From assembly GCF_905475395.1 (NCBI RefSeq), contig NC_058339.1, positions 58,847,172 through 58,911,171 of the forward strand: 64,000 bases of DNA. Direction: 5' to 3'. The notes under the pieces were generated by a model. The model was not told the DNA's origin, made no database searches, and saw only the letters and a program-made list of their open reading frames with translations. Of the stretch, positions 33,496 through 46,535 are shown piece by piece. The translations under genes were made by a program, and so were the position numbers. The stretch comes from Chrysoperla carnea (Eukaryota > Arthropoda > Insecta > Neuroptera > Chrysopidae). Every line of letters starts with the position of its first letter. The first letter of the stretch is position 1.

Positions 33496-36400
33496 GACTG
33501 TTAATATTAGTTAATATGGTTGTTTTCCTAATATAATAATAATTTTATACTGGGTTTTATTTTTTACTGTAAAATAAATTTATTCATAAAGTACTTACTA
33601 TTGTTTTAAATTCAAATACTTCATGTAAACAAATGGTTGTTAATATTTACTAAAAGGTCATTTTGAATGTCATCGGCAATTACAAATATTTAAATTAACA
33701 CGTACTGCACTGAGTAAGTGCAGGAACTAATCTTGAACCGTGATCTCTAATTTCATACACAAAATGCATGATTGTATAATAATCATAATACAATTTCGTA
33801 TTATGACTCCCCACTTTATACACTTATTTATTTGTAACAACGAACTTAATTATAACAACTAACACAGTTAATTAATTTAATATTCTGTAACGGAATTTGG
33901 ATATCAATGTTTGAACTATTTATAATTTATTAATAAATTGAATAACTCCTAACACTGAAAATAACATTATATAATTATAATGGCAAATAGCATGTTTATG
34001 TATAATAACTAAAAGGGTTTATGCCCGGGGCTAAAGAGATTTAAGACTTGACTGATTTTACAAGAACGTGAAGTAATTTTTTAGCTCTAAACGTGCTTTT
34101 ATTTGACCCAGATTTTTGTTTATTATCATGATTTTCGGATGCATGATTTCGGATTAATTTTGCAATTTTATAAACAACTGCGGCAACCATGTTATAATTT
34201 GAATATGTCACCAACACGAATACACTTTTCAAAGCATTTTTATATTAAGTTTTCCATTCGTTTTGCGATCCCCTTCTTATATAAAATTTTTGTTATTTAT
34301 CAAATCTGCTTTTGAAAACAAAATTAATGATTACATTAAAAATACACAACATCTAATTATAAAATTAATAGCAAAATATTAGGTACTCTTTATTATCAAA
34401 ATTCAAAATATCTCAGAAAATTTCTAATTGAATGAGAAAATACATGATTGTTCAAAAAGATGTTACCAATTATATATAGAACTTAAATGTTAAACTGAAG
34501 ACAGTCAAATACATATTAAGAATAAATTACCACTTATATGTATTTTATATTAAATGTTATTTTATTTTTTTTGGTTTAAAACATTTAAATTAAACATTAA
34601 AATCTTCTTTTTGGCGCATATACTTACCGTACCGAATAAAATTCAAATTTAGTGATAAAAATTTTTATGATTATAAATCACATTTTAGACCGGATTAATT
34701 TTAGTTAAATGTCATCAATAAATTTAGAAAACCTGTTTTGCAGATTCTCTTTATCCGTTAATGTACTTTCACAACAAGCAATATTAGGATTTTTATTCTC
34801 TTTTTAATGAATTTGGTAAAACTCTTGTTATTAATGATCCAAACATTCTAATAAAGGTGGTAAAACACAAATCATTTATATATATTTAACACAAAAATGA
34901 TAAAGACAAAACCGTGATGGGTAGCATGATGGCATGCATTTTGATACAGACACTATAAGTTCTATTGCTTCTCATCTGGTTTGTGGTATTATTCGCTACG
35001 ATGAAGTGCACAACAGAGTCAGAGGTGCGATTTACCTGTCATATAATTAAAATCATTCAGTTATATTAATATCTACAAGAAAATAACGATTTATGATTTC
35101 AACAGGTTGAAGGTATAAAAAATAAATAAGTGAAAATGTGGTTCAATATTCTGGTAAAAGAATTGACATGTATAAGAGGTCCAACAGATGATCATTTGGC
35201 ATACATTATTTTTTATGTGTAATATTCAAATTTTTGTTTTGTATAACAATAAATTATTCTGTTTTTAAAACTTTGAAATTAATTCATTTATAAAAAACGA
35301 CACATAAAGATCATCCTTTTTGGTTTTGATATAGGGTACCGTATTGATCACCTTTCAGATTGTTCGTTCAAATAGAAAATTTGTAACAAAAGAGGGGAAA
35401 TATTTTCATCCTTGTATTTCGGAAAAGGAACAGAAAATCAAAAAACGCGAAAAAACGTATCGTCTCATTTTTCGGGAGGAATGAAAATATTAGTTTTTTT
35501 TTACACGAGGACGTTTTCATGGTCAAACAGGGGTCAACTTTGTTCTTTTAAATGGACCACATATTTTTTGTAATATGTATTCTTTACCTCAAAAAAACAA
35601 CTTGCATGAATTTTTTTTCCTATACCTCAATTTTTGGCACCTGATTTCACATACTTCCCAATTTAATCTTTCCTACACTAGCTTTAAAAACCCATTAAAT
35701 AAGGAATCGAAAATTGAGAGCTAAGAAAAATTTTTTTTCTGCAAAAAACAAGAAAAATATGTACTTTAAATATTTCATTTAATAGGAAAAAAAATGTTGA
35801 TCCCTGTTTAGTTATGAAGACGTCCTGCCGTATAAAAAATTAAATACTGTATTTTCGTATGTACGTATTAAAAAACAAAAATACTTAAGTACAACATGTT
35901 CGAGGTGGGATATTATTGCTTAATAATTATAAATTTTATCAACTGGTCATGGTATCGGATAAATTCCCTGCTGCATTTTTTGAGACCGATAGCTTAAATA
36001 TGACTTTATGCTCATTTGAAAACGTAGAACTTCAAAAAATCGTAGTGAGATAATTTGGTGGACACGCGAAAAGGAAGCCACTCGCAAAGTTTCAAGTATG
36101 TATTAACAAAAAGGGTACTGTCCCGCGATCTATAAATAATATTTATCAGTTGTAGGTGACTTTAAAATTCATCAATTATATGTTGATAAATCGTTATGAT
36201 TACAACATTATAATTTATTATTATGAGTACACATTGTAAAATCGTTCAAGGTAATCGTACTAGGTAATCAGTTATGTACTAAATATTATTTGAACACAAA
36301 TATATTTTATATTTTTTTTATTTACATAAAAGACATTATTGTAATATAAGTATGTATATTATTTTTACTTTGGAAAAAGTTCTTTATCAATAATATAAGG

Positions 36401-37879
36401 CCTTATTCTCCTACAAGGAGTTACATTTTCTTTAAAATTACAATAGATAATCTACGATCTAGGATCTTTCTTTCTTGAGGGTCTATAAACACCTAACGAT
36501 TGATGTGTTAATTTTATTATTCGATTTTTAGTGTCTGTGACATCGTTTGTTATAATTATTAAATTGTTATTTTGTGACAATTGTTAATAATTTGATTAAT
36601 GACTAGTAAAATTCGATGACAGACAAATATAAAATATACAGGGTTTTTCATTTTAAACGAATCACTCTTCACCTTTATATATACATATCAATATGATGTT
36701 TTGCTCTCCAAAATGAATCCCTACAAAAATCCCTAAATGATATGTGTGTTATCAGATTTCTCTCAAACTAAAAGAACTCTACGTTCATTGAAATTCCACA
36801 CATAAATTAAATACAGATATATAAAAATCAGCATAGAGGTTTTGTAGGACCAACCGGAAGAGGGAGGAGATTAATCTAACAAATTTTCGGCTTTGCCCGC
36901 TATATAGGATATTATACTTAGGGAATACTATATAATATTTTTGACTAAACTATTTAAATTAAAATGTATTTATAATTTACTGTCGTAGTAAACATGATCG
37001 AACGTTTGTCGTATGTTAACTTGTTCCCACCGGGTGTTCACGACACCTTTGTAATTTTATTTATTATAGAAGCTGTGTGGCGTTTACTCCAATTTTTTCT
37101 ACTAGATTATGTGTATGTTGTAATAACTCTTTATGTAAATATTCGAAAATATTACAAGATTACCGATTTGCTACAAAGTCTATTAAAACTCAATTGCATA
37201 TCAACCCTGTTACCTGTATATTATGATTTTAAGACCATTTTTAGTAAAATTACTTTGATAAGTTCATAGACCCTAGTTAAATATTTAGCACACTTGCTTT
37301 TATTCAATATTATATAATAAATCGATGTTTATAAAATACATAAATGATTTTTTCCATGCAATAACAAAAATATTTTTCTTCTACAAAAATAATTAAAATA
37401 ATATCATTATACATAATATTTATTTACATTAATTGAGCTTTTTAATAAAATTTAAATTTCGAATAGAATATAATGGAAGCCGCGAAGCGTTTAACATAAA
37501 TTTTCAAGCAAAGTGATTTTTGTTTAACGCATGCTTAAAAAATAATCAAACCGTTATATATTCCTTTATTATAGAAAAGCACGGTGATTTCAAAATGAAA
37601 AAAGACTTTAGTTAGTTCCACGATTTAAATTTTTGATGTTTTATTGTCCAATCAATTGACCATTTTACTGTCACAATGACATCAGCTTGCTTCTAAATAA
37701 AGGAACGTAAGTTATATAAAATAAATTTACGCCATACCCATTTTAAAAACGAATTATTAATTTTTGTTTAATTTTCTTTTTTAATTAAATTAATTGCTCC
37801 ACTCATCATAAAATATCAAGCAATTTAAAATGTTTTAAAATTTGTAAATAAAATTTTTTTGAAAATAATTTAAGTTAGA
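33496..37879. other. Intergenic, one foldback element, no gene recognised
   Basis: AT-rich sequence. Apart from the foldback at 35502-35834, the only item noted is CAGGGTTTTTCATTTTAAAC near 36642, which resembles a transposon end without a partner. Short frames such as 36994-37269 have no family features. Confidence 0.45.
35502..35834. repeat. Foldback element with arms of about 37 bp
   Basis: TACACGAGGACGTTTTCATG, then GTCAAACAGGGGTCAAC, is matched by the inverse GTTGATCCCTGTTTAGTTAT, GAAGACGTCCTGCCGTATA. T-rich and A-rich tracts flank the arms. The middle is AT-rich and non-coding. Confidence 0.55.
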
Positions 37880-38161
37880 ATGATTGATATTACTGAACAT
37901 GAATGTTCCTTTAATGAAGGTATGAAATTTATCCCTAATTACGATTGTATATTGATTGTACCCTCGGTGACGAAAAAAGTACATCAGGGTCAGTTAAGTT
38001 CTTTCGACATGAAAAAATCATACCGGGAAAGATTGGTGAATTATTATCCAATATATCGTCTCTACTCTAGAGTAGAATTTTTGGTAAAAGTTAACTTTAG
38101 ACCATCAGAAAAAATCAACTCGTATGTCGACCCTTTGCTAAAACATTTCAAGTTCCAGTAG
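37880..38161 (+). CDS. Small hypothetical protein, 93 aa (candidate orphan gene)
   Basis: A single-exon frame starts at ATG 37880 and ends at TAG 38159-38161. The composition is protein-like rather than translated A/T sequence: MIDITEHECSFNEGMKFIPN, then GQLSSFDMKKSYRERLVNYY and VKVNFRPSEKINSYVDPLL. There is no signal peptide or membrane segment. An AATAAA follows within about 12 bases of the stop. I do not recognise the family. It could be a small intronless gene, a 3' exon of an undetected gene (the preceding TTTAAG could act as an acceptor), or chance. Confidence 0.35.
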   Translation: MIDITEHECSFNEGMKFIPNYDCILIVPSVTKKVHQGQLSSFDMKKSYRERLVNYYPIYRLYSRVEFLVKVNFRPSEKINSYVDPLLKHFKFQ

Positions 38162-40296
38162 TCATAAAATAAACTTTTTGTTAAAATAGCACATTATTTT
38201 CTGTTTAAAATTTATTTGCGTGTATTCTAAATTAATAGAAAACTTAATTCGAGTTTTTCAATTTAAAAAAAGTTCAACAAGAAATTAGTAATTTTGTGCG
38301 TAAAAACAATTTTTTTATAAATAAATTTTCCATTCATTCTTATTTATTTCCCTTTCTTACATCTAAGGAAATCAATCACCACATTAACAGCATTAATATA
38401 TGTCAGCCAAAATTATAAATAACTAGCTTCTTCCCATGGTTTCGTTCACATTCCTAGTTCCTGATAAATTACAACATAGAATATATATAAAGTTATGTCA
38501 GCACCTACAGCAGCTTAACATATTTTTACCGAAAAGTTCTTTAACAGTATTAAAAAACCTGAATATAAGTAGCTTTTAATGTTAACGATTTTTCCCCTGC
38601 AAAAATTAATTTAATGTTCATATTATCGTAAACATCTGTGCTACTGCAAAACCCGCCCGTGAGTAATATATTATCGTCTAATACGCTACTATCGAGTTTT
38701 AGCAATAAAAAAGATGATATTGTTTGTAATCTTTTATGTAATTTTTAAAGAAATAATTTAATGGAAAACGGTGATCCTATTGAATTAAATGTTACCATTT
38801 TCCATCTAAAAAATTTCAAGATTCTTTGTTTCTTTATCTTTTGTTTTATTTTTGGTTTTTTGGTTATCGGACGGACAGTTTAATACTGAAACATATTCCA
38901 TTCAGAATGTGCAATTCCATTAATTTTACTTACGATTATTTCAACTATTTATTAAAATATTTGTTATGTAACGACTCTACAACAAGTCAACAAATCGCTA
39001 CCATTTATGGTATACAAATAACACATATACATGTAATTATGTACAATATAATCAGTATTTTTATGATTTATTCATTAAAAAACTCAAACATTACTAACAT
39101 AGCCGACAAATTTTTAAAAACGGATCTATCCAAATCAAATATCTAGATTTTTATAACTATGCAAACAAAATGGATTAATAATACAAATTGTTGAATTAGG
39201 CGCGTGTGGGCAGTTTAAAAATAATTTTTGCATATAAACCATTTCATATAAAATTGCACCATTGTTGTAATACCAACTACAGTGATAATTTAAACATTTG
39301 TTTAATATTTTAGTTGTTTTACCAGCAAATAAGATACCGCAAAGTTGGATAATCGATATGAAATCAGCTAGATATTAGCAAAACAAATAAGTTTTTGGAC
39401 TTAACATAACATACAGAGATAAAAAAAAGATAAATTTTGTTTAATATGAAAAATTCGTACCAAATAAAGTAGGTATGCTTCATCACTGCCAAGAAGATTT
39501 GGGAATGTGACAAAATCACGAGTGATACAGCTAGTTATTGAATACTCAGTTACTTTATAAATATTTTATTTTTGGTAAAAGTAAACATTTTCGAAAATAT
39601 CTAATTTAAAAAAGGGTTTTAGGCGTAATAACTAATCAATTCTCCTGAATTAAATAACTTCAACTATAATAATAGAATAAATCTTTAAAAATGTTTAAAA
39701 TGATGTGAGAGACTTCTTCATAATGACCCAGTGAACATATGCCATATTTATGTAATAATTATGCAATAGAAATGTTTTTAGTTCTCACTTTTTACGTAAG
39801 AAATTGATTTATTTATGTATCTCGTCATAAAATGTGCACGTGTTTTACCATTCTAAGTGATATTACCATATGATATGTTATAGCTTTATCACTTAGAATG
39901 GTAAAACACGTGCACATTTTTTGACGTAGGGATACTTTACAAAGTGTCATCATATTTACATCACGTTCATCATTAAATAAAAATGTTCACTGAGGAAAAC
40001 TAAATCTCATTGATATAGTATTAGTAATTGACAACTATCGCACGTCAAAGTTTTCATAAATTTGTATTGAAGAGTATATTTACTATTAAAGATTTAAAAA
40101 AATTAAGTATTAAATGAGTTAGGACCGCGCGTACATAGAGAATGTTTTAAAACGTTAAAGCAAACTCCAAGAGTATACATAAAACATTTGTCATTCGATC
40201 AGCCAATAATATGACAGTAACAACAATATATCCACTCATGCCAAATAAATACACTAAGTTTTCAGTCAAGTTCTTAATAATGATTTATTTTAATTA
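38162..40296. other. Intergenic between the orphan ORF and IPP
   Basis: At 38424 an ACTAGCTTCTTCCCATGGTT start resembles the element at 7831 but has no matching end. A hairpin lies at 39818-39934. Otherwise nothing was recognised. The frame at 38826-39146 is translated A/T sequence. Confidence 0.45.
39818..39934. repeat. Perfect-arm hairpin MITE
   Basis: AAAATGTGCACGTGTTTTAC, then CATTCTAAGTGATA, and its exact reverse complement enclose a 24-base loop. The palindromic similarity continues outward through TATC..CGTCA / TGACG..GATA. Arms of 34 identical bases in so AT-rich a region indicate a recent insertion. The arm contains the palindromic GTGCAC and CACGTG sites. Confidence 0.7.
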
Positions 40297-43200
40297 TCAA
40301 ACGACAACGGCACCTGCCTCTGATCGACTTTCAGGTAATGGTGGACAATCACGCCATGTCATGTTCATTGGATCAAAACATTCAACGTTTGTGATTGTTA
40401 TTTGACCTCTGTAAAAATCTATATCGTGTATTTGATCTCCACCAATAACATATAATAAACCATCTGCTGCAGCAACAGCTGGACTTGCACGAGCTACTTT
40501 CATTGGTGAAACCGTACTCCACTTATTCTAAAAAAGAAAATAATTATAACTAAAAGATGATTCCAAAATAAATTAGAAAAATCAAGGAAAAAACTCATTT
40601 TGGCTAATGAAACAAATGAAATCATTTTGGGGACTTTAAACATATGTGTTTTTAATTTTAAAAATTGTCTAAGAATGTCCTATTAAAGCCCAAAAAGAAT
40701 AAAAATACATTTTATTGCATTCGTTATTCCATTTAAATGTAAATTAGATTAATGATTCCCGCTATTGAGTTTTTCAATTACGATGTCAGCGCCATAACGT
40801 CACAAATATCAATCATCATCTCCGATAAAACCATAGAATATTATACATAGATAACGCGAGGGATATGCTAGCCTGTAAATGGATGTGATATTATGAATGA
40901 GAGACAGTTAGTTCCTATGTGTCTTGTCATAGTCATATGTCATAATCATATGATGCATAGTGATTTTGTGTCTGCTACTGTGTAATGTAAACAAAATCTA
41001 GCCAATGGCATATAGATTAGACAAGGACACATAGGAAATAACTGGCAGTTTTCTCTCTCATTCATCATAACGCAAATTTTGGGCCATGGCGTTCTCTATG
41101 TCTAATATTCTATGGATAAAACAATTGTTTTTTGTTCACACAAATTTTTAGCGTCTGACCAAGTAAATTTTTATTTAAGATCAAACAGCAGTTCTTTTCT
41201 CAAAACATATTTTTAACACCATAGAAACAAAATAACAAAAATTGAAAATTAGTATTTATTTATGTCAAATAATTATTTTTTTCTAATTTTTGACAGTTCA
41301 AAACGTCATTTTCTTATTTTTGAAATTTTTTGACTAATATATAGAAAATTAAAAACACAATAAAATTATTCGTTGGAAACAAAAAATAACAAACATTGAA
41401 CAATTTTTTTTTTATTGAATCATAATCGAGTGTATACCACGTAAATGTCTAAAAACTTTTGGATGTTGTTATGAACTGGTAGTTTATCGAAATTCTGGGT
41501 TCTTATTAAAAACGCTGGATAGAGTATCTCTTAGCTGGAAAATCCATTACCTTCTTGCCTTAATTAATAATGTTTAAAATAATAAATTATCTAACCTCTT
41601 CAAATGAATATCTTTCAACAGATTCCAATGCTTCATAATGAGTATTCATTCCGCCAACAATATATAAATATCCATCCAAAACAGTGAAACCCATTTGAGA
41701 TCGAGGTACACTCATTGATGGTAACGTTGTCCATTCATTTGTAATTGGATTATAGCTTTGTAAATCTTGCAAATGCCTTCGGCTATGTGAGCATCCACCA
41801 ACAATATAAATAATTCCTTCATATGATACAACACCCATACTAAATCTTGGTGCTGGTAATTCACCAGCCAATTTCCATTCATTTAATTTTGGATCATATC
41901 GTTCTATAGAGCCACCAATATCTTCACCGACCCAACCACCAATAGCAAATAAATTATCGTAGAGAGCACAAAGACCAAATTCACATCGTGGTACAACCAT
42001 GCTTGCCATTGGTGACCATTTATCATCGCGTGGATCATAACATTCACCATTCGCAAGTATTCGAGATTCTTGTTCACCTCCAACTACATATATTTTTCCA
42101 TTCAGGGATGCTACACCAGGTAAAATTCTTCCGATTCCCATAGGTGATACTTTGCACCACTCCCTACAAAAAAATATTTTTAATAAAACACAACGCGAAC
42201 GTTTTGCTACAAATACAAAATATTGGTGGCATCACCTCTTTACCAGTAATGTATTGAAAAATTTAGCGGCAAAAAGTTTGTATTCCCCAAATACGATTAG
42301 TAACTATCTATATATAAACCTAATGTAAATGCACCGATTTACAAAAAAACCTACTTCGAGAGTGTTTGTAGCAATATTAATATAGCTACCTATACGTCAC
42401 AATTAAAAATCTACACTAATTATATAAACAGGAAAGATTTGATATTTTGTTTGTTTGTTTGTAATGAATAAACTCAAAAACTACTGGACTGATTTTAAAA
42501 ATTATTTCATATAAAGCTACATTATAAGCGGGTAACATGATCTGTATTTTATTTTCAAAAAAATTAGGATTCTGCACCAAAACATTAAAAACTATGAAAT
42601 TTGTTTGTATTAATCAAACTCAAAAACTACTTAATAGTTTTTAAAAATTCTTTCACCTATGGAAAGCCATATTATCTACGAGTAACGTGAGTAGTATTTA
42701 ATTTAAAAAAATTAAAGTTCCGCACCAAAAAATAAAACCCATGAAATTATGAGCCAAAGGGAAGGCAACGAAAGTGAATTGTCGAGTATTCTGTCGTAGG
42801 TATTTTATCACTCACCTCCTGAATGTATCAAATCGTTCGACTGATTCGAATATTGATTCGGATGTTCGATTCCAGCCTGTAGTCATTTCCCGTTTTGATC
42901 CACCAATAACATAAATATCTTTTTTAGCGCAAGCACGCGGATGAACAAATAAAGGAACTAAGGAACCTTTTTTGGTAACTAAATCTTTGCAAATTGAACG
43001 CAAAGCAACTTTCAGTGAACTGTCAGTACAATCATTTATAACACGTTCCAATGAGCATAGTGATAATAACGGTAAACGAACAAATCGCAATATTTCAAAA
43101 ACGTAGCGTTTTCTAACTAAAATATCATGTGTGATCCAGCGTACGGCTGCTTGAAATACCTAAAAACAAAGCAAACAATAAATGAAAATTTTTCAAAAAA

Positions 43201-46134
43201 CAATTATTAATGAATTTCTTACTTGAAATTCTGAATCAACTCTTAAATTTTCAGAAGTTAAAAAATTTGATAACAATTCTCTAGGCAAGTCATAAAATTC
43301 TTCTTCGGCGCATATTTGTGGAAAATGCCCTTCAATAAATTCAATCGCAGCTTTTTTTAATTCTTCGCAGTTATGAGCTTCAGCAAACCTATAAAATGTT
43401 ATGAAGTTTTTATGATAATTTTCGGTCAAATATACTCCCTAATAATCCTCAGATTGTTATCACTATGATTAATATAATGAGGATATTACCTACAAGAGAG
43501 AAATGATTTGATTTTTTATTTGTTTGTTTGTTATGAATAAACTCAAAAACTAATGAACCGATTTTAAAAATTCTTTCACTTGTAGAAAGCTACGTTATCA
43601 GATAGAAACATGGGCCGTATTTTATTACAAAAAAAAAAAAAAATAGGGCTAAACACCAAAAATTAAAACCCTTGAAGTTCTGAGCAAAAGTAATAGCAAG
43701 GGAAGTGAAGTATATAATGCGGTAGTCTTTGTTTCCAATCTAAAGTTGAAATTACCCAGTGAAGAGGTTAGGAAACTGCTAATAGTTTATATTAAATTAC
43801 ACACACGAAAATTATTTACTAGCCAGGTTTCTTGCTTCCTTTCGGAATGGACTATATATGGAATAACTAGATATGAATTTTTACCTGTAAATACCAATCG
43901 CATTTGTAGCATGTAATTCTTTTTTCAAATATTCTGTGCATCCTATGACAATTTCTTGAAGCTCTAGCATATCGGCGGTAACCATTAATTCTTGTACATT
44001 CTGTTGTGTTATACATACTTCACCAGAATATATAAAATCCATAACAATATCTAAAGTGCGATGAGATATTGAATGTAATTCAACGGCATGTTTTCTTTGC
44101 TCCGATAATCCGCCCGTAAACATTGCATGGAAGTATGGACTGCTTGCTGCTAATATTGCCCGATGAGCCTAATCAAATTAAAATAATATTATAGTTCTAA
44201 TCATAGACAGCGAAAAATAAGAGGTGGGGTGATGAGCACTATCCTCCTCGGGTTCTATGATAAGGAGAAGTGCCCTTGTAGTAGCGACTTTATTAACGAA
44301 CTGAAATTTTTCAAGAAAGCTGTTTCATTTTTACTCCCCTTCTTCTTTTAACTCGTAATGTCTTCGTGTCTGCCGAAAAAACTTTGAATCGATTTTTAAG
44401 TTTTAACCTTTTTCCCATGATCCAATCTAGCTGAAACTTTGCAGGCAGACTCGTGGTAACGACAAAATTAAAAAAAAAAAAAAAAACTCAGTTTAATAAA
44501 ATTAAATTAAAATTAATAAAAACTTGATTTTTATGGATTAGTTATTTAAATATTAATTCTAAAACAAGTGAAAACAAACAATTGACTGAGTTAATTGTTG
44601 AAATACCATGCAGAGCAGTGTTGATTACTCTATCACATTACACATACATATCACACATACATAACTGATAATCGCATATTAATACATACTATAAAATTTG
44701 CATCTAATGTGTGTCCTCATGAGTAAACAGTGATGTTTACAAAAAAATGTTTCAAACAAAACTTGTTTATTTTTTTATAAGGAACATTTTTTACATTTAT
44801 TTTTTAGTTCTATCTCTAACGATTTACAAAATGAACCTACGGACCCAATTGACCTGTTTAGCTTGATATCTTTTTTCGTTTTTGAGTTATCGTGCTCTCA
44901 TACGAACGGACGGACGGATGGACAACCGAAAATAGACTAATTAGGTGATTTTATGAACACCTATACCAAAATTTTGTGCGTAGCATCAATATTTTTAAGC
45001 GTTACAAACTTGAGACTAAACTTAGTATACCTTGCATATTATATTACATATATGCATGGTATAACAATAACAAAAATTATACTATAATTCTATATAAAAA
45101 AATAATCTAAAGTTTGTCGAAGGTTTGGAGTTTCGTGGTTTAAAATTTTCAGCGTTAATTCAATCCATCAATTTTATTGGTTTGTTGTCGAATAACGGTT
45201 TTAAGGATATTAGACAATTGTTATTAGGTTTGTAGATCAAATCTTTTCACGCCATAATGCTCTTCGAAAATTGGGAAATATAATATTTGTTACGCGAATG
45301 AGGGAACTTTTATACAACAAATTGAATGGTTTTTTCAAATTTCAAAGTAATTACATTTCTGAGATTATTATCGTATTTTCAAACCAATTTTCTGCTCATT
45401 TTTTAACGCTGATTACTAGTAACGTATGGTTAACATTTTTTGTTCGTTCTTTTTATAGGTACTAATTTGACTGCGGTTAACAGATAAATGATATCAGTTT
45501 TGCAATCTTTAGAAAAACATAAACATATGACGTCAAAATTGAGAAAGACTTGATATGAAAAATTGATTCTACAACCTAACTTTCTATTTTAAATAGTAAA
45601 GAGAAGGTAAAATCTTTCATGCGAATAACATAAAAGATTTAATGCACCGATTTTCGGTTAACGAATTAGGGATACCTACTGATTGTTATTGACGATGCAA
45701 TTTTCTTGATAACATTTAAAGGAATAAATTTATACATATAAATATTATTATACGTTTCATATATTTTATGAATTTTTGAATTGAACAATCAAATAAAGCA
45801 TTTAAAAAGAATGTTTTAAATAAGAATCAGTCAGCTTTAATTTAACACATTAATTAAAATGTATTTATAATATTTAAAAAAATAAATGTACCTTGACAAC
45901 TTTTCCACCAGCAATAATTTCGATATCACAGAATCTGGAGTTCCGCCGTAGGGAACTTAAATTGCTTAAAACTTTAGGGGCATAATATCGGGATGTATAA
46001 TATTGCCCATTATCAGTTTGTAAATTTCCAGATAATGGTATCGTTATTGTATTATTATTGTTATTATTATTCGATGCTGTATCCACATCAGTTAAACGTT
46101 TTGAACCTTTTAAAGGTGGCATTTTGTTTAACAT
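40297..46134 (-). CDS. IPP: IPP-type BTB-BACK-Kelch protein (6 exons, 611 aa)
   Basis: Exons on the minus strand: 45892-46134, 43885-44168, 43223-43388, 42816-43159, 41596-42163, 40297-40527. The sum is 1836 nt and all phases agree; human IPP is 584 aa. The order is an N-terminal extension with an Asn run (residues about 22-28), BTB domain (about 65-170: SRFCDIEI, AHRAILAASSPYFHAMFTGG, NVQELMVTADMLEL), BACK domain (about 175-300: RFAEAHNCEEL, EFQVFQAAVRWI) and six Kelch repeats to the end. IPP is favoured over other KLHL proteins by PRCEFGLCALY, AIGGWVGEDIGGSIERYDP, SVERYSFEE and the final SRSEAGAVVV. Family knowledge: BTB-Kelch proteins are actin-binding and/or CUL3 substrate adaptors. A possible AATAAA lies only about 8 bases past the stop (40284-40289), and the gene has several TE-bearing introns. 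Confidence 0.9.
40829..41119. repeat. Foldback element in IPP intron 5
   Basis: ATAAAACCATAGAATATT..ACATAGATAACGC is matched by the inverse GCGTTCTCTATGTCTAATAT, TCTATGGATAAA. Inner arms pair over ATGAATGAGAGACAGTTAGT / AACTGGCAGTTTTCTCTCTC and TTCCTATGTGTC / GACACATAGGAA. The element is non-coding. Confidence 0.6.
42440..42790. repeat. Two tandem retroposon-tail units of about 150 bp in IPP intron 4
   Basis: AAACTCAAAAACTACTGGAC..GATTTTAAAAATTATTTCA and AAACTCAAAAACTACTTAAT..TTTTTAAAAATTCTTTCAC begin two successive units at about 42470 and 42620. Each ends with CACCAAAA..AAAAC..ATGAAATT. A third relative is in intron 3 (43495-43780). Confidence 0.6.
43495..43780. repeat. Related retroposon-tail unit in IPP intron 3
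   Basis: It shares TTTGTTTGTTTG..ATGAATAAACTCAAAAACTA, TTTTAAAAATTCTTTCAC and ACACCAAAAATTAAAACCC with intron 4. It ends with GTAGTCTTTGTTTCCAATCT, similar to 8480-8500. This links it to the element at 7831-8538. Confidence 0.55.
44563..45065 (-). repeat. 600-bp interspersed repeat family, copy 1 (IPP intron 1)
   Basis: It begins AACAAGTGAAAACAAACAAT and ends GCATGGTATAAC. Internal marks are AGGAACATTTTTTACATTTA, a GGACGGACGG tract and AGCGTTACAAACTTGAGACT. It is in the same orientation as copy 3 and opposite to copies 2 and 4. It has no ORF, and its class (SINE-like or MITE-like) is unknown. Confidence 0.65.
45066..45891. other. Rest of IPP intron 1
   Basis: No gene or element was recognised between repeat copy 1 and exon 1 of IPP. 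Confidence 0.45.
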
Positions 46135-46535
46135 TTATTTTATTTAAATTCACGTGAATTGATTTATTTCTTTAAACAAAATACATAATTCTTCTTCTTC
46201 ACTTGTATATTAATTCTTATTAATTAAACTTAATAAGTTAATATAGCGTTCACTAGTTTCTTCGGGTTACATATGTAATTAAACTAATATTTTAATTAAT
46301 CCACACATTATTGTTTAAATTAAAAATGACTTAAATGCAATTTGCCACCTCCCTCGAACTCGATATTTAACTAGACAATTGATATTGATATAAAAACGTA
46401 AACATATGAATATCATAGACTAATAAAGTACGTACAATCTAAAATCATAGATAATATTCAACAGTCATTTATTTAAAAACGTGTATATATGCACTACGGC
46501 CAAAAAGGGCGAGTCTCAAATTTTTGAGAATAGTT

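Noticed and set aside
36640-36850. CAGGGTTTTTCATTTTAAAC, a transposon-like terminus
   Set aside because: No inverted partner was found within a reasonable distance.
36994-37269. 91-codon plus-strand frame with hydrophobic stretches
   Set aside because: The composition is that of translated A/T sequence (Ile, Tyr, Leu, Phe, Val), with no family motif, poly(A) signal or splice context.
38826-39146. 106-codon plus-strand frame
   Set aside because: Rich in Phe, Tyr, Ile and Asn, as expected by chance in this base composition; no recognisable domain.
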